In this document: positions 46,690 through 58,143 of the stretch, in pieces | Layout: each line of letters starts with the position of its first letter | Position numbering within the stretch: position 1 is the first letter of the stretch | Source of the DNA: Brachynemurus nebulosus | Taxonomy: Eukaryota > Arthropoda > Insecta > Neuroptera > Myrmeleontidae | Assembly: GCA_035578155.1 (NCBI GenBank) | Contig: JAPWDM010000015.1 | Span: 13,068,574 to 13,132,573 of the forward strand | Direction of reading: 5' to 3' | DNA length: 64,000 bases | The notes under the pieces: generated by a model | What the model was told of the DNA's origin: nothing | Database searches by the model: none | The model's input: the letters and a program-made list of their open reading frames with translations, nothing else | Position numbers and translations under genes: made by a program

Positions 46690-46838
46690 ATGGCTTCATA
46701 TTTTTGTGATACTCCAGAGGAAATTGATTTACAAAAAAAGATAACTGAAGATAATAGATCCGACATCAAACCTTTTGTTGGTACACTGAAAGTACACCAA
46801 GTACGGGGAAACATTTCTATGTGTGATAAGTTGTACAT
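46690..46838 (+). pseudogene. First half of a small unknown gene split by the Gypsy element
   Basis: The frame begins MASYFCDTPEEIDLQKK and includes DIKPFVGTLKVHQVRGNISM, then runs into the retrotransposon LTR at 46839. The second half is at 58144-58222, in the same phase once the element and one ACAT duplicate are removed, and reads KSLSCFCSNFSGHF with a stop at 58220-58222. The pattern GTLKVHQV followed by SCFC recalls a repeated insect gene family that is probably transposon-derived; the function is unknown. Splice-like signals upstream suggest that it is an exon. Confidence 0.55.
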
Positions 46839-47478
46839 TGTAATGGTCCAGTTGATGCGGTGGTTGTGTTGTTGACTAATTGTTTGTACGACGATAATGA
46901 TTTAACGTTATTAGATTAATTTTCCAATTGCTTGTCCCTGATAATTTATTTCCAAAGGTCGTAGGTGAAATAATTCGAGCCGAGTTTAGTTTAAAATGTT
47001 TATTTGTTGAATTAAGTCGTCGTCAATTTGGACCGTTACAGTTTAAATATACACTTTTATTATAATAATTTTAATTTAATTATTTATTTTAATATTTTGT
47101 TATATTAATAATAATTGTAGATTTATTTTATTTAAATATTTTTATAATTTATATTTTTAACAATTATAAATTTCCCAGACGGGATTCGTTACAAAATTTT
47201 ACATGTTTTTTTCTTAATGTCTAGATTCCAATTAATTTCAAGAAAACCCCCCGTTGTACTTTTTCTTCATCTATTTTACTTAATTTTAAAACAAAATGGC
47301 TTCTTCTCTTTCATTGGTTGATTAGAAATCGTCATATCGTAAGCCCCGCCTACAATGTCTTATGATGTAGCTAATTCACTAAAATTTAGCCAGGTGGCGA
47401 TTTACATCTTTAGTTTTACATTTTCAAGTACTAAAATTTGCCACTAGGTGTCACCAGCCATATTACTTAATGGTTACA
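46839..47478 (-). repeat. 3' LTR of the Gypsy element
   Basis: 640 bp. The first 31 bases on the plus strand (the U5 end) differ from the other LTR at six positions; the remaining 609 appear identical. Just inside (47479-47490 on plus, read on minus) is GGTCGGGGCATTA, a candidate polypurine tract. Confidence 0.9.
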
Positions 47479-50400
47479 TAATGCCCCGACCAAGTTCTGA
47501 CTTAAGTTCGTGAAAGACGAATCTTAAGACAGAACTGATAGGAAAAGAACAGACAAAACAAAATGTAGGTACTCGATATTTCCAAAATTTTTTCCTTTTT
47601 ATGCTTTTAAAATTATTACCGAAAAAGACACATTCAAGATTTTTCTTTGGTTCAAATTGGAAATCTCGGTCCTTTACAAATAAACATTTTTCTCAAACTT
47701 AGCATTTAATTACAATAATAACACAATGAAGTATACTTTTTCAATATTACAGAGTATGCGACAAAGATGGACTTAATCCACGAACGAGTGCTGGCAATGC
47801 TTATCGCTAATATGTTAGAAAATTTTCATAAACTAAAAATTGGGTTACATTTTAAATTTCAGATATCCCCGTTAACGATGGACTGTTATCATCCAGATCC
47901 ACTGGAGTTGACATATAGTTTTCCAAGGTCACGATACGATCAGTGACTGACTTGGCGTTCGGGGATTATCACTACGTTCAGTTATTCAACCTAATAAATG
48001 TAAGTTGAAGTCTTCTACAATTTTAATTCCGCTTTGCTGACCAACACTCGTTCCTGGTAGCATCCCTCTATCAAATCTTGTTTTTTTTTTTTTATGTGTT
48101 AAAATAATATTTATTTCTTATTCAATATAATTCATTTAATTCTCCAAAGAAATTTATTACAGTTTAATGATGATAAGTTCATTCAAAATTAAAATAATAA
48201 AATACGCATACATGTATAAATATTAATAATATACATAGAATCACGTACATTATATGAAATAATTTTATTAAGTATTTATTTAAAAGTTGAAACACTTGTT
48301 TCATAAACAAATTTTAATCATTCTGATATCGTTATATACCATAAAGACATTAATCGACAATAAGGGCAAAATTATAAAAGTTTTATTCAAAAAGAAAATT
48401 TTAAATTTTCCTTTACAAATCGAAAATTACCTTTAGTTAAATTCATTAATATTGATTTATATTTAGATTGTTATATTTGGAACAAATTCATTTAATTTAT
48501 TACATATGCGTATAATGCCGATAATGTATGTATGGTATGTCCCATGACCCACACTTCAATATCGTAAAACGACAAACTTTCAAAAAAAAAAAAAATTTTT
48601 TTTTTTTTTTTTTTTAATCAATCCAATTTTCTCAACCAAAGAAATTTCATTTACCAAATAATTGGTGTCTCATTATTTATTGAAATATCCACCTTTGAGT
48701 TTAAAACTGGATTTACCAATAATATAAATTTATGTCATGAAAGACCATTATCTCAATCATGAAAAACCAATAAATCTTGCAATCTAATTTATACTTTATT
48801 TATCAAAATTTATTTAAATTTAAGGAAATGTTACAATAATTATAGTTTGTCATATTTACAGCCAAAATGTAAAAGGTCCGTAGAAAATGTTACATATTGT
48901 ACATACCTCACTTGAATATCAGCACACATATATTGATTTCTTTTAACTTGAGTAGATATTGTTATTAAATGTTTTGAATCGTTTTTCCCTTTACGTTTAA
49001 AAATTTTTATACATAATTATAATTGAAATATACAGAAATATATTAGAATTTGTTACATAAAATCATTTTATTGTTCCAAAACTGAAAACCTCTTTTATTT
49101 TATTAAGAACATTTTGTTAACAGATAGATAATTCTAAATAAATATGATCACCTTTATGTGTCCTGTAATATCATGGTTTAGTATAAAGCTGGTTTTGAGA
49201 TTCAAACTATAAATTTTATTCAAAACTTAAAATTATTAATACAAATTATCTTTTGCGCAGTTTTATATTATGTTAATAATAAAATTGTTTATCATTAAAT
49301 CCTTATTCTAACTAAAATTTGACTCTAACAACAGGGATAAAGCAAAAAAATTTTTTGTACGAAGTGATTTTTTCTTCATATCACGACGCACGATGGTTAT
49401 AAAACCGTTAAAAACCCCAAAATTTATCCCCTGTGAAATCTACTTGGTTGGATCTGCCGGACGGCCAATGTAACGACAGATACCTGAAAAATTTATAACA
49501 CTGAAACTACAAATTAATCCCCCCCCATATTTATTAATATATTGTTAAACCGGGCTAAAGCGAGCTGTCACCAGACCTGATTGGTACAGTTGACTTGGAT
49601 TCGGAATTGTGGATAATAATGCTCGCCCCCCATAATCCAGAAATCATCAATAAGTATTTTTTATTTTTGTTAGCTACTCCTACTACGAGCTTCAGTAGAG
49701 TTTCATAGCGGCCGTCATCTAAGAGAACCGTACTGAACTCAATTTTATTTTCATTTTGAAAATAATTATGTTATAAAATATATATGTAAATTCTTATTAA
49801 CTAGGTTGGATTGACTCTAACAACGGAGATATTCAAAATGTTGTGTACAGAAAAAGCTCCTGAGGCTTATTATTTCTGTACGGCGACAGGATAATGCGTC
49901 CGCTACAGATCGCAGTCTCGTGTCATAAATCCCAAAAAAAAAAAAAAAATATCTCCTATGAAATCTACTTGGTTGGACCTGCCGGGCGGTAAAATTAACG
50001 GCAGGTGCCTGCAAAATTTTAAACGGAAACTACAAAATTTTAACCCCCCCAAATATTTATGTTTAGTTAAATCAGGACAAAACGGACTACCTCCAAACCA
50101 TAAGGGTATGGTAGGCTTAGTTCGAATAAATGGAAAATACTGTCCGCCTCCCATCATTCAGAAAATCGTATCAGTTAAATATTTTGTTTTAAAAAAAAAC
50201 TTTCTTAACACCGGATTCGGTCAAAGTCAGCCAATAACCGCCAATTAACGGAACATTGACCGATCCCTCATTCAAACCCAAAAAATTTTTTAGTTTAATC
50301 CCCTTCTATATTTATAGTGTATTTTATTCTGTATATAACTCATAATGTACTCATGGGCTTACAACGCAATTCAAATCAATTGATAATTTTCCAAAATTAT

Positions 50401-52021
50401 CTTTGAAAATTTAATTGTTTCCGTCGTAAATTTGATAAAATTCATATTTCGGGCAACTGATAGAAAGGAAAAGGAAGGAAGATAAATATGCAATCATAGC
50501 ATGAATTTAATTATTATTAAGATAAAAAACCTTGTACATCAACAAATGTAATCACTCTATGTTTCATAAAATCATGTATGATTATTTCGTAGCCATCAAA
50601 TAATACGTATATTTTTTAATATAAATATATAATATGAGCACGAAAACAAGTATATGCTTGTTTTATTATCATTGGTTGTACTATCCCGTGTGAATGCTAT
50701 TTCTGTTTCAAATTTATATATTCTTCAAGAAGTGAGATAGGTATAGCACGCGCTTCCTAAAACACATATGCTTTGATATAAATTGATTATATCGTATTCA
50801 CTCTTGTTTCATCCTTTCAGTTATTACAGTAGCCTTGAATAAAGATTTAAAATTATTTTTTCTTAGAATTGTTTTTATAAATAACATACCGAAAAAGTTT
50901 TAAATTTTATACTTATATATTTTTTATTTCCCATGAAACGATAATGATTTGTATGTATTATTTACCCAATTTATTTCATGGCATGATATTTTCAAATGGT
51001 TCACATGCTAAAAAATAAATTTTTTCCTCAGAATAATTTTGATTTTATTTCCTTGAAATGGAATTTTGAAAAAAATACAACAATAACTTAAGAAATCAGG
51101 CATTCCATCCTGCATTATTTTTTGATAAAATATACCTTTTTGTACTTATAAACAAACGACAATTTTCCTTATTAATTATATATCGATTCTCACACGCATA
51201 ATGGTTTTATATCGATGGCATTCAGGTTTCCGTCAATTTATAAATCACCCAACAGTTTAATACGACGAAAGAGAATAAAATTGTAATTCATCAGCTTATT
51301 TCAATAATATAATAATAATATAAATCTTATTAATCGCCTTTTATGGCACTCATCATACAAAATACCTTTAATATCTTCAAAACATTTCATTTTCATTAAA
51401 TTTTCCATAAAAATTATAACTTTTCTCATTCGCTTAATAAATATTGGGCTAAATTTATTACTATTTTCTTAAATACACTTAATAATTAAACCTGAATGTA
51501 ATCGATTGAATAAACTGATACTCCAAAATTATTTTTATTACCATTCATTTGCGTCAGTGTAGAATACCGTCTTTGTCAAAATTAGATAAGGAAAGAATTT
51601 ATGTATCCATTAAAGGAATTTATTTATTTTAGACATTATGACATTATTTGTTAATTCATTTTTTTTTTATGTTTGCTTACATCAGGGTAAAATTTGTATT
51701 AATTGAGGTCAGGAGGATAAGAATTCTATTTATTTATTTGATGAAATAAACTTATTTATTTTAAATATTATATGACTGTTAGCCATTCTTGGAAACATCA
51801 AAACCACTTGTCAAACTAAATTGCTACTGCAATAGTATGTGTTTTGTAATTGAAATAAATGTCGTATGTTAAACAAGTATAGAGTGATTCATATTGGTTT
51901 GATGATTTAAAGTTTTAAATTTTAACAAAACAATTTTAATAATGTTTATGTAATGTTCTGTTACTTTGATAATTTTGTTCTATTTAAAGTGGGCAAAGAG
52001 TCTAAAAATAATTTTTTACCA
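47479..52021. other. 4.5-kb noncoding 3' region inside the Gypsy element
   Basis: There is no env or other supported gene between pol and the 3' LTR. A 59-codon plus-strand frame at 47767-47946 has no recognisable domain. Two related blocks at about 49321-49560 and 49813-50075 share GACTCTAACAAC, GAAATCTACTTGGTTGGA and a C-rich CCCCCCC tract, so a segment of about 0.5 kb is duplicated. An A/T homopolymer hairpin is at 48581-48616. The region could be a long 3' UTR, a decayed env, or a nested insertion without visible ends. Confidence 0.5.
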
Positions 52022-55000
52022 TTATTCATTAAAAATTTTGAGATGAATTGCATTATAAACTCCTCTCACAATCCCTGAGTCCGGGTAGACCAAGGTATAC
52101 GCATTAGAATTTTTAATACCACTTATGCAGAATGGACCTTCAAAAAGATGAGCAAATTTTTTAACCTGTTTTTGTTTCATTGATGATCTCGGGTGTGTTC
52201 TTAAAAGTACTTTATCACCGATATTAAATGTTTTAACCTCGTGTTTATCATGTTTTTTCTTTCTAGATTCAGCCATTTTTAAGGTTTTCTCATATGCCAA
52301 TTTTAATTTATCATTAATATCAATTGGTACTGATTCAGGAAATTGTATAATTTCGTTAATGAAAGATTTGGACTGTCTGTTAAACATTAACTCGTATGGT
52401 GTGAACCCTGTAGAATTGTGGGGTGTGGAATTAAGACAATATTCGATATAAGGTACATAATCTACCCATGATGAATGTTTTTTACTACAGTATGTTCTGA
52501 AAAGGCGATTTATTTCCCTGTTTACGCGTTCTTCGGTATTTGCTCTAGGATTATATACGCTAACTGTTGATACCCGAATGCCTGCTTCGGTTAATGCACG
52601 TTGCCATACCGGTGATCTGAATTGTGATCCATGATCACTTACTATACTTTCTATAGGACCAACTTCTGGGATAAATGATTTCAATACTCGGTCCGCACAT
52701 TGTTTTGCGGTAGCCCCTTTTAACGGATATAATTTGATAAGTTTGGTGAAATTATCTTTTATTGCAAAAATTTGATTCATACCCAATTTTCCCACTGGTA
52801 ACGGACCGTACAGGTCACAGAACACAACTTCTAATGGTCTAGTAGAAATAATATTTTTTAATGGGCCTTCGCTATAATGGTTTGGTACTTTACATTTTTG
52901 GCATAAAACACATTTTTTAACTATTGACTGTACACGATTATGCAAATTGTTCATATAAAAGTGTTGATATATTAATTGTACACATTTTTGTGTACCGAAA
53001 TGACCATGATACTTATGAAAAAATTCTATTACATCGGTAGAGATTGCTTCTGGGAGAACAATTTGCCAATTAAACGGAAAATTTGATCTTTTGTGGAAAA
53101 GTATATTATTATGTAACTTATACTTATCACCAAAGTTATCAATATTCCTAATAATATCTGAACAATATGCATCCTGCTGTTGATATTTTGAAATGTTACG
53201 TAATAATTTTTTAAAGTTAATTTTATTAAAATCTAATTTAATACCACAAATTTGTAATTCGGGATAAATATTTTCATCATTATCTGTTTCATTGTCAATA
53301 TCTTCTATTTCTGATTCAAGATTCAAATTGTTCATTATTAAATTTTTATTCCCTATATTATCATTATCTATTGGTTGTGGATTTCGTGAAAATAAATCAG
53401 CAATAAAGTTTGCTGTACCACTTAAATATTCAATTTCGAAATTGAAATCTCCCAGTGATAGGAACCATCTCAAAAGCCTATTGCTGACAATTTTGGCGTT
53501 ACGTAAAAAGGATAAAGCCTTATGGTCAGTTCTTAGAATTACTCGGTGTCCCAGTATATATGTTCGGAATTTTTTAAGGCTGTACACCGCGGATAAAAGT
53601 TCCTTTTCGGATATGGTAAACTTTCTTTCGGAATTTGTCAGGCTACGTGAAACAAAACTTATTGGCAAGTGCTCCCCTTTATCATCTAATTGGTATAAAT
53701 ATCCTGAGATCGCAAAATCCGATGCATCGACATTTACATAAAAAGTTTTATTAAAATCCGGGTAATTAAGTAGAACTGATTCTTTAAATCGATTTTTTAA
53801 TGTATCAAATGTTTCCTGTTCGTCAGGTCCCCACACCCATTTTGCACCCTTTTTAAGTAAATGAGTTAATTTTGCTGTGAGAAAACTAAAATTGTTAAAA
53901 AAGCGTCTGTAAAAGTTAAAAAGGCCTAGGATTGATTGCAATTCCTTTACATTTTTAGGTGGCTGCAATTTAGAAATCGCTTCTATCTTTTCCCCATCCA
54001 TTTTTATACCTGAATCTGTTAAGATATGACCAAGAAATTTAATTTCCCTTTGAAAGAAATTGCATTTGTCAAAATTCACTGTAACACCCGCAGAAGACAA
54101 TTTGTTTAAAATTATTCTAATATGTTCAATGTGTGATTCAACATCTTCGGAACACACCACGATATCGTCGACGAAAACGTGACAGAAATCACGCACATCG
54201 TCGCCTAAAATTTTATCCATAGCTTTTTGGAAAGCTCCAACAGCTAAATTGATGCCAAATGGTAACCTTCTATATTGGTAACATTTACCATTTATAAGAA
54301 ATCCCGTATATTTTTTACTCTCAGGGTGTAAAGGTATTTGCCAGAATCCCTTGATTAAATCGAATGACGAAAAGACCTTTTTATTTTGGAATTTTGCAAG
54401 AATATATTCTATTGATATAGGCGATTCCTTATCCTGTATTATTAATTTATTGACCTCTCTGGCGTCCAGAACTACCCGTACCTTGCCTGTTTTACTAATT
54501 ACTACATGTATTGGATTAATATAATTCGTGTAAGTTCGCTCGATAACCCCCCATTGTATCATACGTTGAATTTCTTTTTCGGCAGCTGGAAGCTTTGCGT
54601 AAGGGATTGGGTAACATTTAGCTGCGAAAGGCACATGGTCTTTTACTTTAAATTCACACACAAAATTTTTTACGCACCCTGGTACCTTTGTAAAAATATG
54701 TAAATTTTCCCGAAAAATATTTAAAAGTCTATTTTTATGATTTTCAGATAGTATTGAAGTATTATTAATACGTTGTTCTATAGCTTCAAATGGTGTATGA
54801 ATTTCTTCGTCACATTCTGTATTTATGACATTGTTATTAATCGTATATAAAATATCGTTATCCAACTTATCATGAACCGGTATTATTTTAACTAAATTAT
54901 TTAAAGTTTTATGTTCGTTTTCGGGGATAAAAAATACATCTTTAAATTTTATAGTATAGTTTTTAGATTCAATGTTGAAATTGAAAGTGGAGTTACTAAA

Positions 55001-55561
55001 ATCAATTTTTGCCGAATATTTTTCACACCATTCTGTCCCCAAAATTACGTCATAACTGAGGTTTTCAATTACAAGGCAATGTAAAGGAATTACTATATCA
55101 GAAAACTTCAATTCTAAAAATACCTGTGAGTTTACTACCTTAGATTTTTTTCCTAATGCCGTTAAAATTTGACATTTTGCTGTCGGTATCAATGGTATTG
55201 GCTTCCCAGTCAATTCTATGCTTTTCTGATTTAACTCGGTATATTTATCCTTATTTAACCCTGTTACATTGCTCCCACTATCTATTAAAAGTGAAATTTT
55301 TTCAGTCAAAAACTGACATTGAATAACAGGTAATGAATTCAATTGACTGGTACTGTACATTGTAGCACTCGGTGTACCGATATCTTCTGTTAAGATATCA
55401 GTAAATTCGTCTGATATGGCATTACAAATAAAAGTTTCACAAAAATCAAATGTATCAAATGGGCAATTACTAATACTATAATTATTTTCAAAGGTGTTAA
55501 TGTTTGTAGGTTCTAAATTAATTTCGGGGTCAGTAATTTGTAAACTTTGACCAGTGGACAC
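52022..55561 (-). CDS. pol: Gypsy Pol polyprotein: protease, reverse transcriptase, RNase H, integrase
   Basis: 1179 codons open. The frame has no ATG at its upstream end (GTG at 55559-55561) and stays open upstream into the end of gag, so it is probably made by a -1 frameshift. Aspartic protease: LIDSGSN near residue 93 and VILGTEWCEKY. Reverse transcriptase: VRVVLDAREVNK, FSSFDLIKGFWQIPLHPESK and FVDDIVV at about 462-468 (FVDD instead of the usual YVDD or FADD variants). RNase H: NVDASDFAISGYL and LRTDHKALSFL. Integrase: HHCC finger from YHGHFG to CVLCQKC, then Asp in FCDLYGP (about 914), Asp in SDHGSQF (about 973) and Glu in NTEERVNRE (about 1008), a D,D35E triad. All catalytic residues are present. 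Confidence 0.95.
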   Translation of the reverse strand: MSTGQSLQITDPEINLEPTNINTFENNYSISNCPFDTFDFCETFICNAISDEFTDILTEDIGTPSATMYSTSQLNSLPVIQCQFLTEKISLLIDSGSNVTGLNKDKYTELNQKSIELTGKPIPLIPTAKCQILTALGKKSKVVNSQVFLELKFSDIVIPLHCLVIENLSYDVILGTEWCEKYSAKIDFSNSTFNFNIESKNYTIKFKDVFFIPENEHKTLNNLVKIIPVHDKLDNDILYTINNNVINTECDEEIHTPFEAIEQRINNTSILSENHKNRLLNIFRENLHIFTKVPGCVKNFVCEFKVKDHVPFAAKCYPIPYAKLPAAEKEIQRMIQWGVIERTYTNYINPIHVVISKTGKVRVVLDAREVNKLIIQDKESPISIEYILAKFQNKKVFSSFDLIKGFWQIPLHPESKKYTGFLINGKCYQYRRLPFGINLAVGAFQKAMDKILGDDVRDFCHVFVDDIVVCSEDVESHIEHIRIILNKLSSAGVTVNFDKCNFFQREIKFLGHILTDSGIKMDGEKIEAISKLQPPKNVKELQSILGLFNFYRRFFNNFSFLTAKLTHLLKKGAKWVWGPDEQETFDTLKNRFKESVLLNYPDFNKTFYVNVDASDFAISGYLYQLDDKGEHLPISFVSRSLTNSERKFTISEKELLSAVYSLKKFRTYILGHRVILRTDHKALSFLRNAKIVSNRLLRWFLSLGDFNFEIEYLSGTANFIADLFSRNPQPIDNDNIGNKNLIMNNLNLESEIEDIDNETDNDENIYPELQICGIKLDFNKINFKKLLRNISKYQQQDAYCSDIIRNIDNFGDKYKLHNNILFHKRSNFPFNWQIVLPEAISTDVIEFFHKYHGHFGTQKCVQLIYQHFYMNNLHNRVQSIVKKCVLCQKCKVPNHYSEGPLKNIISTRPLEVVFCDLYGPLPVGKLGMNQIFAIKDNFTKLIKLYPLKGATAKQCADRVLKSFIPEVGPIESIVSDHGSQFRSPVWQRALTEAGIRVSTVSVYNPRANTEERVNREINRLFRTYCSKKHSSWVDYVPYIEYCLNSTPHNSTGFTPYELMFNRQSKSFINEIIQFPESVPIDINDKLKLAYEKTLKMAESRKKKHDKHEVKTFNIGDKVLLRTHPRSSMKQKQVKKFAHLFEGPFCISGIKNSNAYTLVYPDSGIVRGVYNAIHLKIFNE

Positions 55562-55587
55562 CGGTACTACCGGGCCACTGGTGATAT

Positions 55588-55597
55588 TTAGTTTTCC
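55588..55597 (-). promoter_or_regulatory. Candidate -1 ribosomal frameshift site between gag and pol
   Basis: On the minus strand the last gag codons read G GAA AAC TAA. GGAAAAC (55591-55597) resembles X XXY YYZ slippery heptamers in its AAAAC end, though the first triplet is not uniform. The pol frame is -1 relative to gag and is open through this point. Confidence 0.5.
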
Positions 55598-57459
55598 TGA
55601 TTTAATTCCATGGTACCTGCTACTCCTGTATTAGAAGCAGGAATTGCTTCCGCAACATTTGTGGTTAATGATTGATCCGACATTTCAAATTCAACATTGT
55701 TTATTATTCCCTCAATGTGATTTATATTATTAGAGATATTATTATTGGGCGCACGTGGTTGTTGGTTATTTCTATTAAAATTATTGTTATTTGCATAATT
55801 GTTAATATAACGACGGTTGCCCTTAAAATTTCGATCATTGTTTGTAAAATTTCTATTATTACTGGTAAAATGTCGAGAATTTTGAAGATTTCCATAATTG
55901 TAATTATTTTGATATCTAGTATTACTTGTACCAACACTATCAGAAAAACGAACAGATCGATTATTTGAATTAAAATTGGGATCATAAGTGGCATTATTAT
56001 TATTACTACCAAGAGTCTGTCCCGTATTTGTATTATTACGAGTATTATTATTTGTGTTAGCATTTGAATTTCTATTATTGAAATCCCCATATGAGTTATT
56101 GTTGTTATTCGAAAAACGATTATTATTAAAATTTGAGAAACCATTATTACCATATGATCGAGTGAAATAATTGTCAAAATCTCTTAATGAGCTTTCTAAT
56201 TCCTGTATGGTTTTGCAATTTATCAAGAAACGGTTTATTTCAAATGGAAAGTGGTTTATTATAATTTTAATAAAATTATCAGTATCGACTTTTTGATTTA
56301 AATGCTTAACCAACTTATGCCAATATGTTAAATGTGATAAATATGACCCTTTTCTAACCGTTTGATGATTTTTATTTGTGTAAAAATCAATAAGTATTTT
56401 ATTTTGAATCTCTTGACTCCAGAAAGAATTTAAGAACCAAGATTTGAATAAAGCAAAACTATTGATATCGTTTTCATAAAGAGAAAATATATTTTTTATA
56501 TTAGAATTCAATTTACTACACGCAAACCTAATTTTTTCTTGTTCTGAAAATTCGTTAACTAGAAAATATTGTTCAAGAGATTCCACGAATTCAATAGGGT
56601 GAAGCTCTTGTAACTTATTATTAAAAGTTCCAACGCTAATCGTTTCATTTCTAAAAAATGACAAACTGCTCAATGATATATTTTGTAAACTAGCGTTACC
56701 CCTATTATTGTTTAATAAAAAAACGCTATTTTCCAATACCTCGACTTTATTATTAATTGTCAATAAACTTTCTTGCTGTGAATTAAATTTTTTATCAAGA
56801 TTTTCAATTTTGGAATCAATCAAATTTTCAGTTTCAACTTTAATTTTACCTAACTTATTGTCTATTGTGTTATGGGTTTCATTACAATTAATTTTCACAG
56901 AATTTATTTTTTGTTCGAGTTCACATTTTGTGTTTGTAATATCTTTTTCAAACTTATTTATAAAATGATCAAGTCTAGCATTAGTATCATCAAATTTTTT
57001 ATTGATTTGAGTAGTTTGTGAATCAATTTTATTTGATAGTTGTTCATTTATGGTATATAATTCTTTATTTTGTGAATTCATTTGTAAATCAATTTTATTG
57101 ATTTTGTTAGATAATTCTTTACTTTGTGAATCGATTTTGTCATTACATAAATCGATCTTTTTATTATTCATTTGCAAACTATTGTAAAGCATTGCAAACA
57201 TACCTTTGATGTCATCATAAGTGCTTGGTACCGGATCCCTTGAGGATTGAGGCATCTCGATGCTGCTGCTCGCCGTTTCTACACCAGAGTCACTGGATAG
57301 TTGTTCACCACTCTGAAGCTGGACTGGTTCTCCTGATGGTTCCATGTTCTCATGAACAGCATTGCTCCTTGGGGTTGATGCGTACATTTCTCCGGATGAA
57401 AAAAGGACACTGGAGACGCCGATGCTGTTTTCCTCCATGGTTAAATTGGTGGTATCCAT
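55588..57459 (-). CDS. gag: Gypsy Gag protein
   Basis: 623 aa, intact. The start ATG (57457-57459) lies 37 bases after the primer-binding site. Residues about 90-260 are a long coiled coil with repeated KIDSQ/NSQNKEL units. Residues about 275-430 form the capsid-like domain (LQELHPIEFVESLEQYFLV, FALFKSWFLNSFWSQEIQNK, INHFPFEINRFLIN). The C-terminus is extremely Asn-rich with scattered Arg (about 440-590) and lacks a CCHC zinc knuckle, so RNA packaging would rely on basic residues. It assembles the virus-like particle in the cytoplasm. The stop directly follows a possible slippery site. Confidence 0.9.
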   Translation of the reverse strand: MDTTNLTMEENSIGVSSVLFSSGEMYASTPRSNAVHENMEPSGEPVQLQSGEQLSSDSGVETASSSIEMPQSSRDPVPSTYDDIKGMFAMLYNSLQMNNKKIDLCNDKIDSQSKELSNKINKIDLQMNSQNKELYTINEQLSNKIDSQTTQINKKFDDTNARLDHFINKFEKDITNTKCELEQKINSVKINCNETHNTIDNKLGKIKVETENLIDSKIENLDKKFNSQQESLLTINNKVEVLENSVFLLNNNRGNASLQNISLSSLSFFRNETISVGTFNNKLQELHPIEFVESLEQYFLVNEFSEQEKIRFACSKLNSNIKNIFSLYENDINSFALFKSWFLNSFWSQEIQNKILIDFYTNKNHQTVRKGSYLSHLTYWHKLVKHLNQKVDTDNFIKIIINHFPFEINRFLINCKTIQELESSLRDFDNYFTRSYGNNGFSNFNNNRFSNNNNNSYGDFNNRNSNANTNNNTRNNTNTGQTLGSNNNNATYDPNFNSNNRSVRFSDSVGTSNTRYQNNYNYGNLQNSRHFTSNNRNFTNNDRNFKGNRRYINNYANNNNFNRNNQQPRAPNNNISNNINHIEGIINNVEFEMSDQSLTTNVAEAIPASNTGVAGTMELNQEN

Positions 57460-57478
57460 TTCGGTTGATTTGCTCGAA

Positions 57479-57496
57479 TTGTTTCGCGGAATGCCA
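57479..57496 (-). other. Candidate primer-binding site
   Basis: Three bases inside the 5' LTR, the minus strand reads TGGCATTCCGCGAAACAA; starting with TGG, as expected for pairing with a tRNA 3' CCA end. The tRNA identity was not determined. Confidence 0.55.
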
Positions 57497-57499
57497 CTC

Positions 57500-58139
57500 T
57501 GTAATGGTCCGGTTGATGGCGTGGTTTTAATGTTGACTAATTGTTTGTACGACGATAATGATTTAACGTTATTAGATTAATTTTCCAATTGCTTGTCCCT
57601 GATAATTTATTTCCAAAGGTCGTAGGTGAAATAATTCGAGCCGAGTTTAGTTTAAAATGTTTATTTGTTGAATTAAGTCGTCGTCAATTTGGACCGTTAC
57701 AGTTTAAATATACACTTTTATTATAATAATTTTAATTTAATTATTTATTTTAATATTTTGTTATATTAATAATAATTGTAGATTTATTTTATTTAAATAT
57801 TTTTATAATTTATATTTTTAACAATTATAAATTTCCCAGACGGGATTCGTTACAAAATTTTACATGTTTTTTTCTTAATGTCTAGATTCCAATTAATTTC
57901 AAGAAAACCCCCCGTTGTACTTTTTCTTCATCTATTTTACTTAATTTTAAAACAAAATGGCTTCTTCTCTTTCATTGGTTGATTAGAAATCGTCATATCG
58001 TAAGCCCCGCCTACAATGTCTTATGATGTAGCTAATTCACTAAAATTTAGCCAGGTGGCGATTTACATCTTTAGTTTTACATTTTCAAGTACTAAAATTT
58101 GCCACTAGGTGTCACCAGCCATATTACTTAATGGTTACA
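57500..58139 (-). repeat. 5' LTR of the Gypsy element
   Basis: 640 bp, equal in length to the LTR at 46839-47478. It contains the promoter region of the minus-strand transcript. Plus-strand frames crossing its inner end are incidental. Confidence 0.92.
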
Positions 58140-58143
58140 ACAT

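Larger units (their letters stand above)
46839..58139 (-). mobile_element. Full-length Ty3/Gypsy LTR retrotransposon, 11.3 kb
   Basis: Two 640-bp LTRs in direct orientation (46839-47478 and 57500-58139) begin TGTAATGG and end GGTTACA (TG...CA on either strand), flanked by the 4-bp target duplication ACAT (46835-46838 and 58140-58143). Internally, on the minus strand, are a primer-binding site, gag (55588-57459), pol (52022-55561) and 4.5 kb of noncoding DNA before the 3' LTR. Both coding frames are open and the LTRs are identical by eye over 609 bp, so the insertion is young. No env frame is found. Confidence 0.93.

Noticed and set aside
46870..47478. Shorter LTR boundary starting TGTTGAC
   Set aside because: It gives no matching target duplication. 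Extending both LTRs by 31 bp yields equal 640-bp lengths, TG...CA ends, a TGG primer site and the ACAT duplication.
53292..53741. Plus-strand frames opposite pol and gag (also 54506, 55672, 55988, 56708, 57225) and the minus-strand second frame 55722-56177
   Set aside because: They are antisense or alternate-phase shadows of the intact gag and pol; their compositions mirror the Asn-rich codons.
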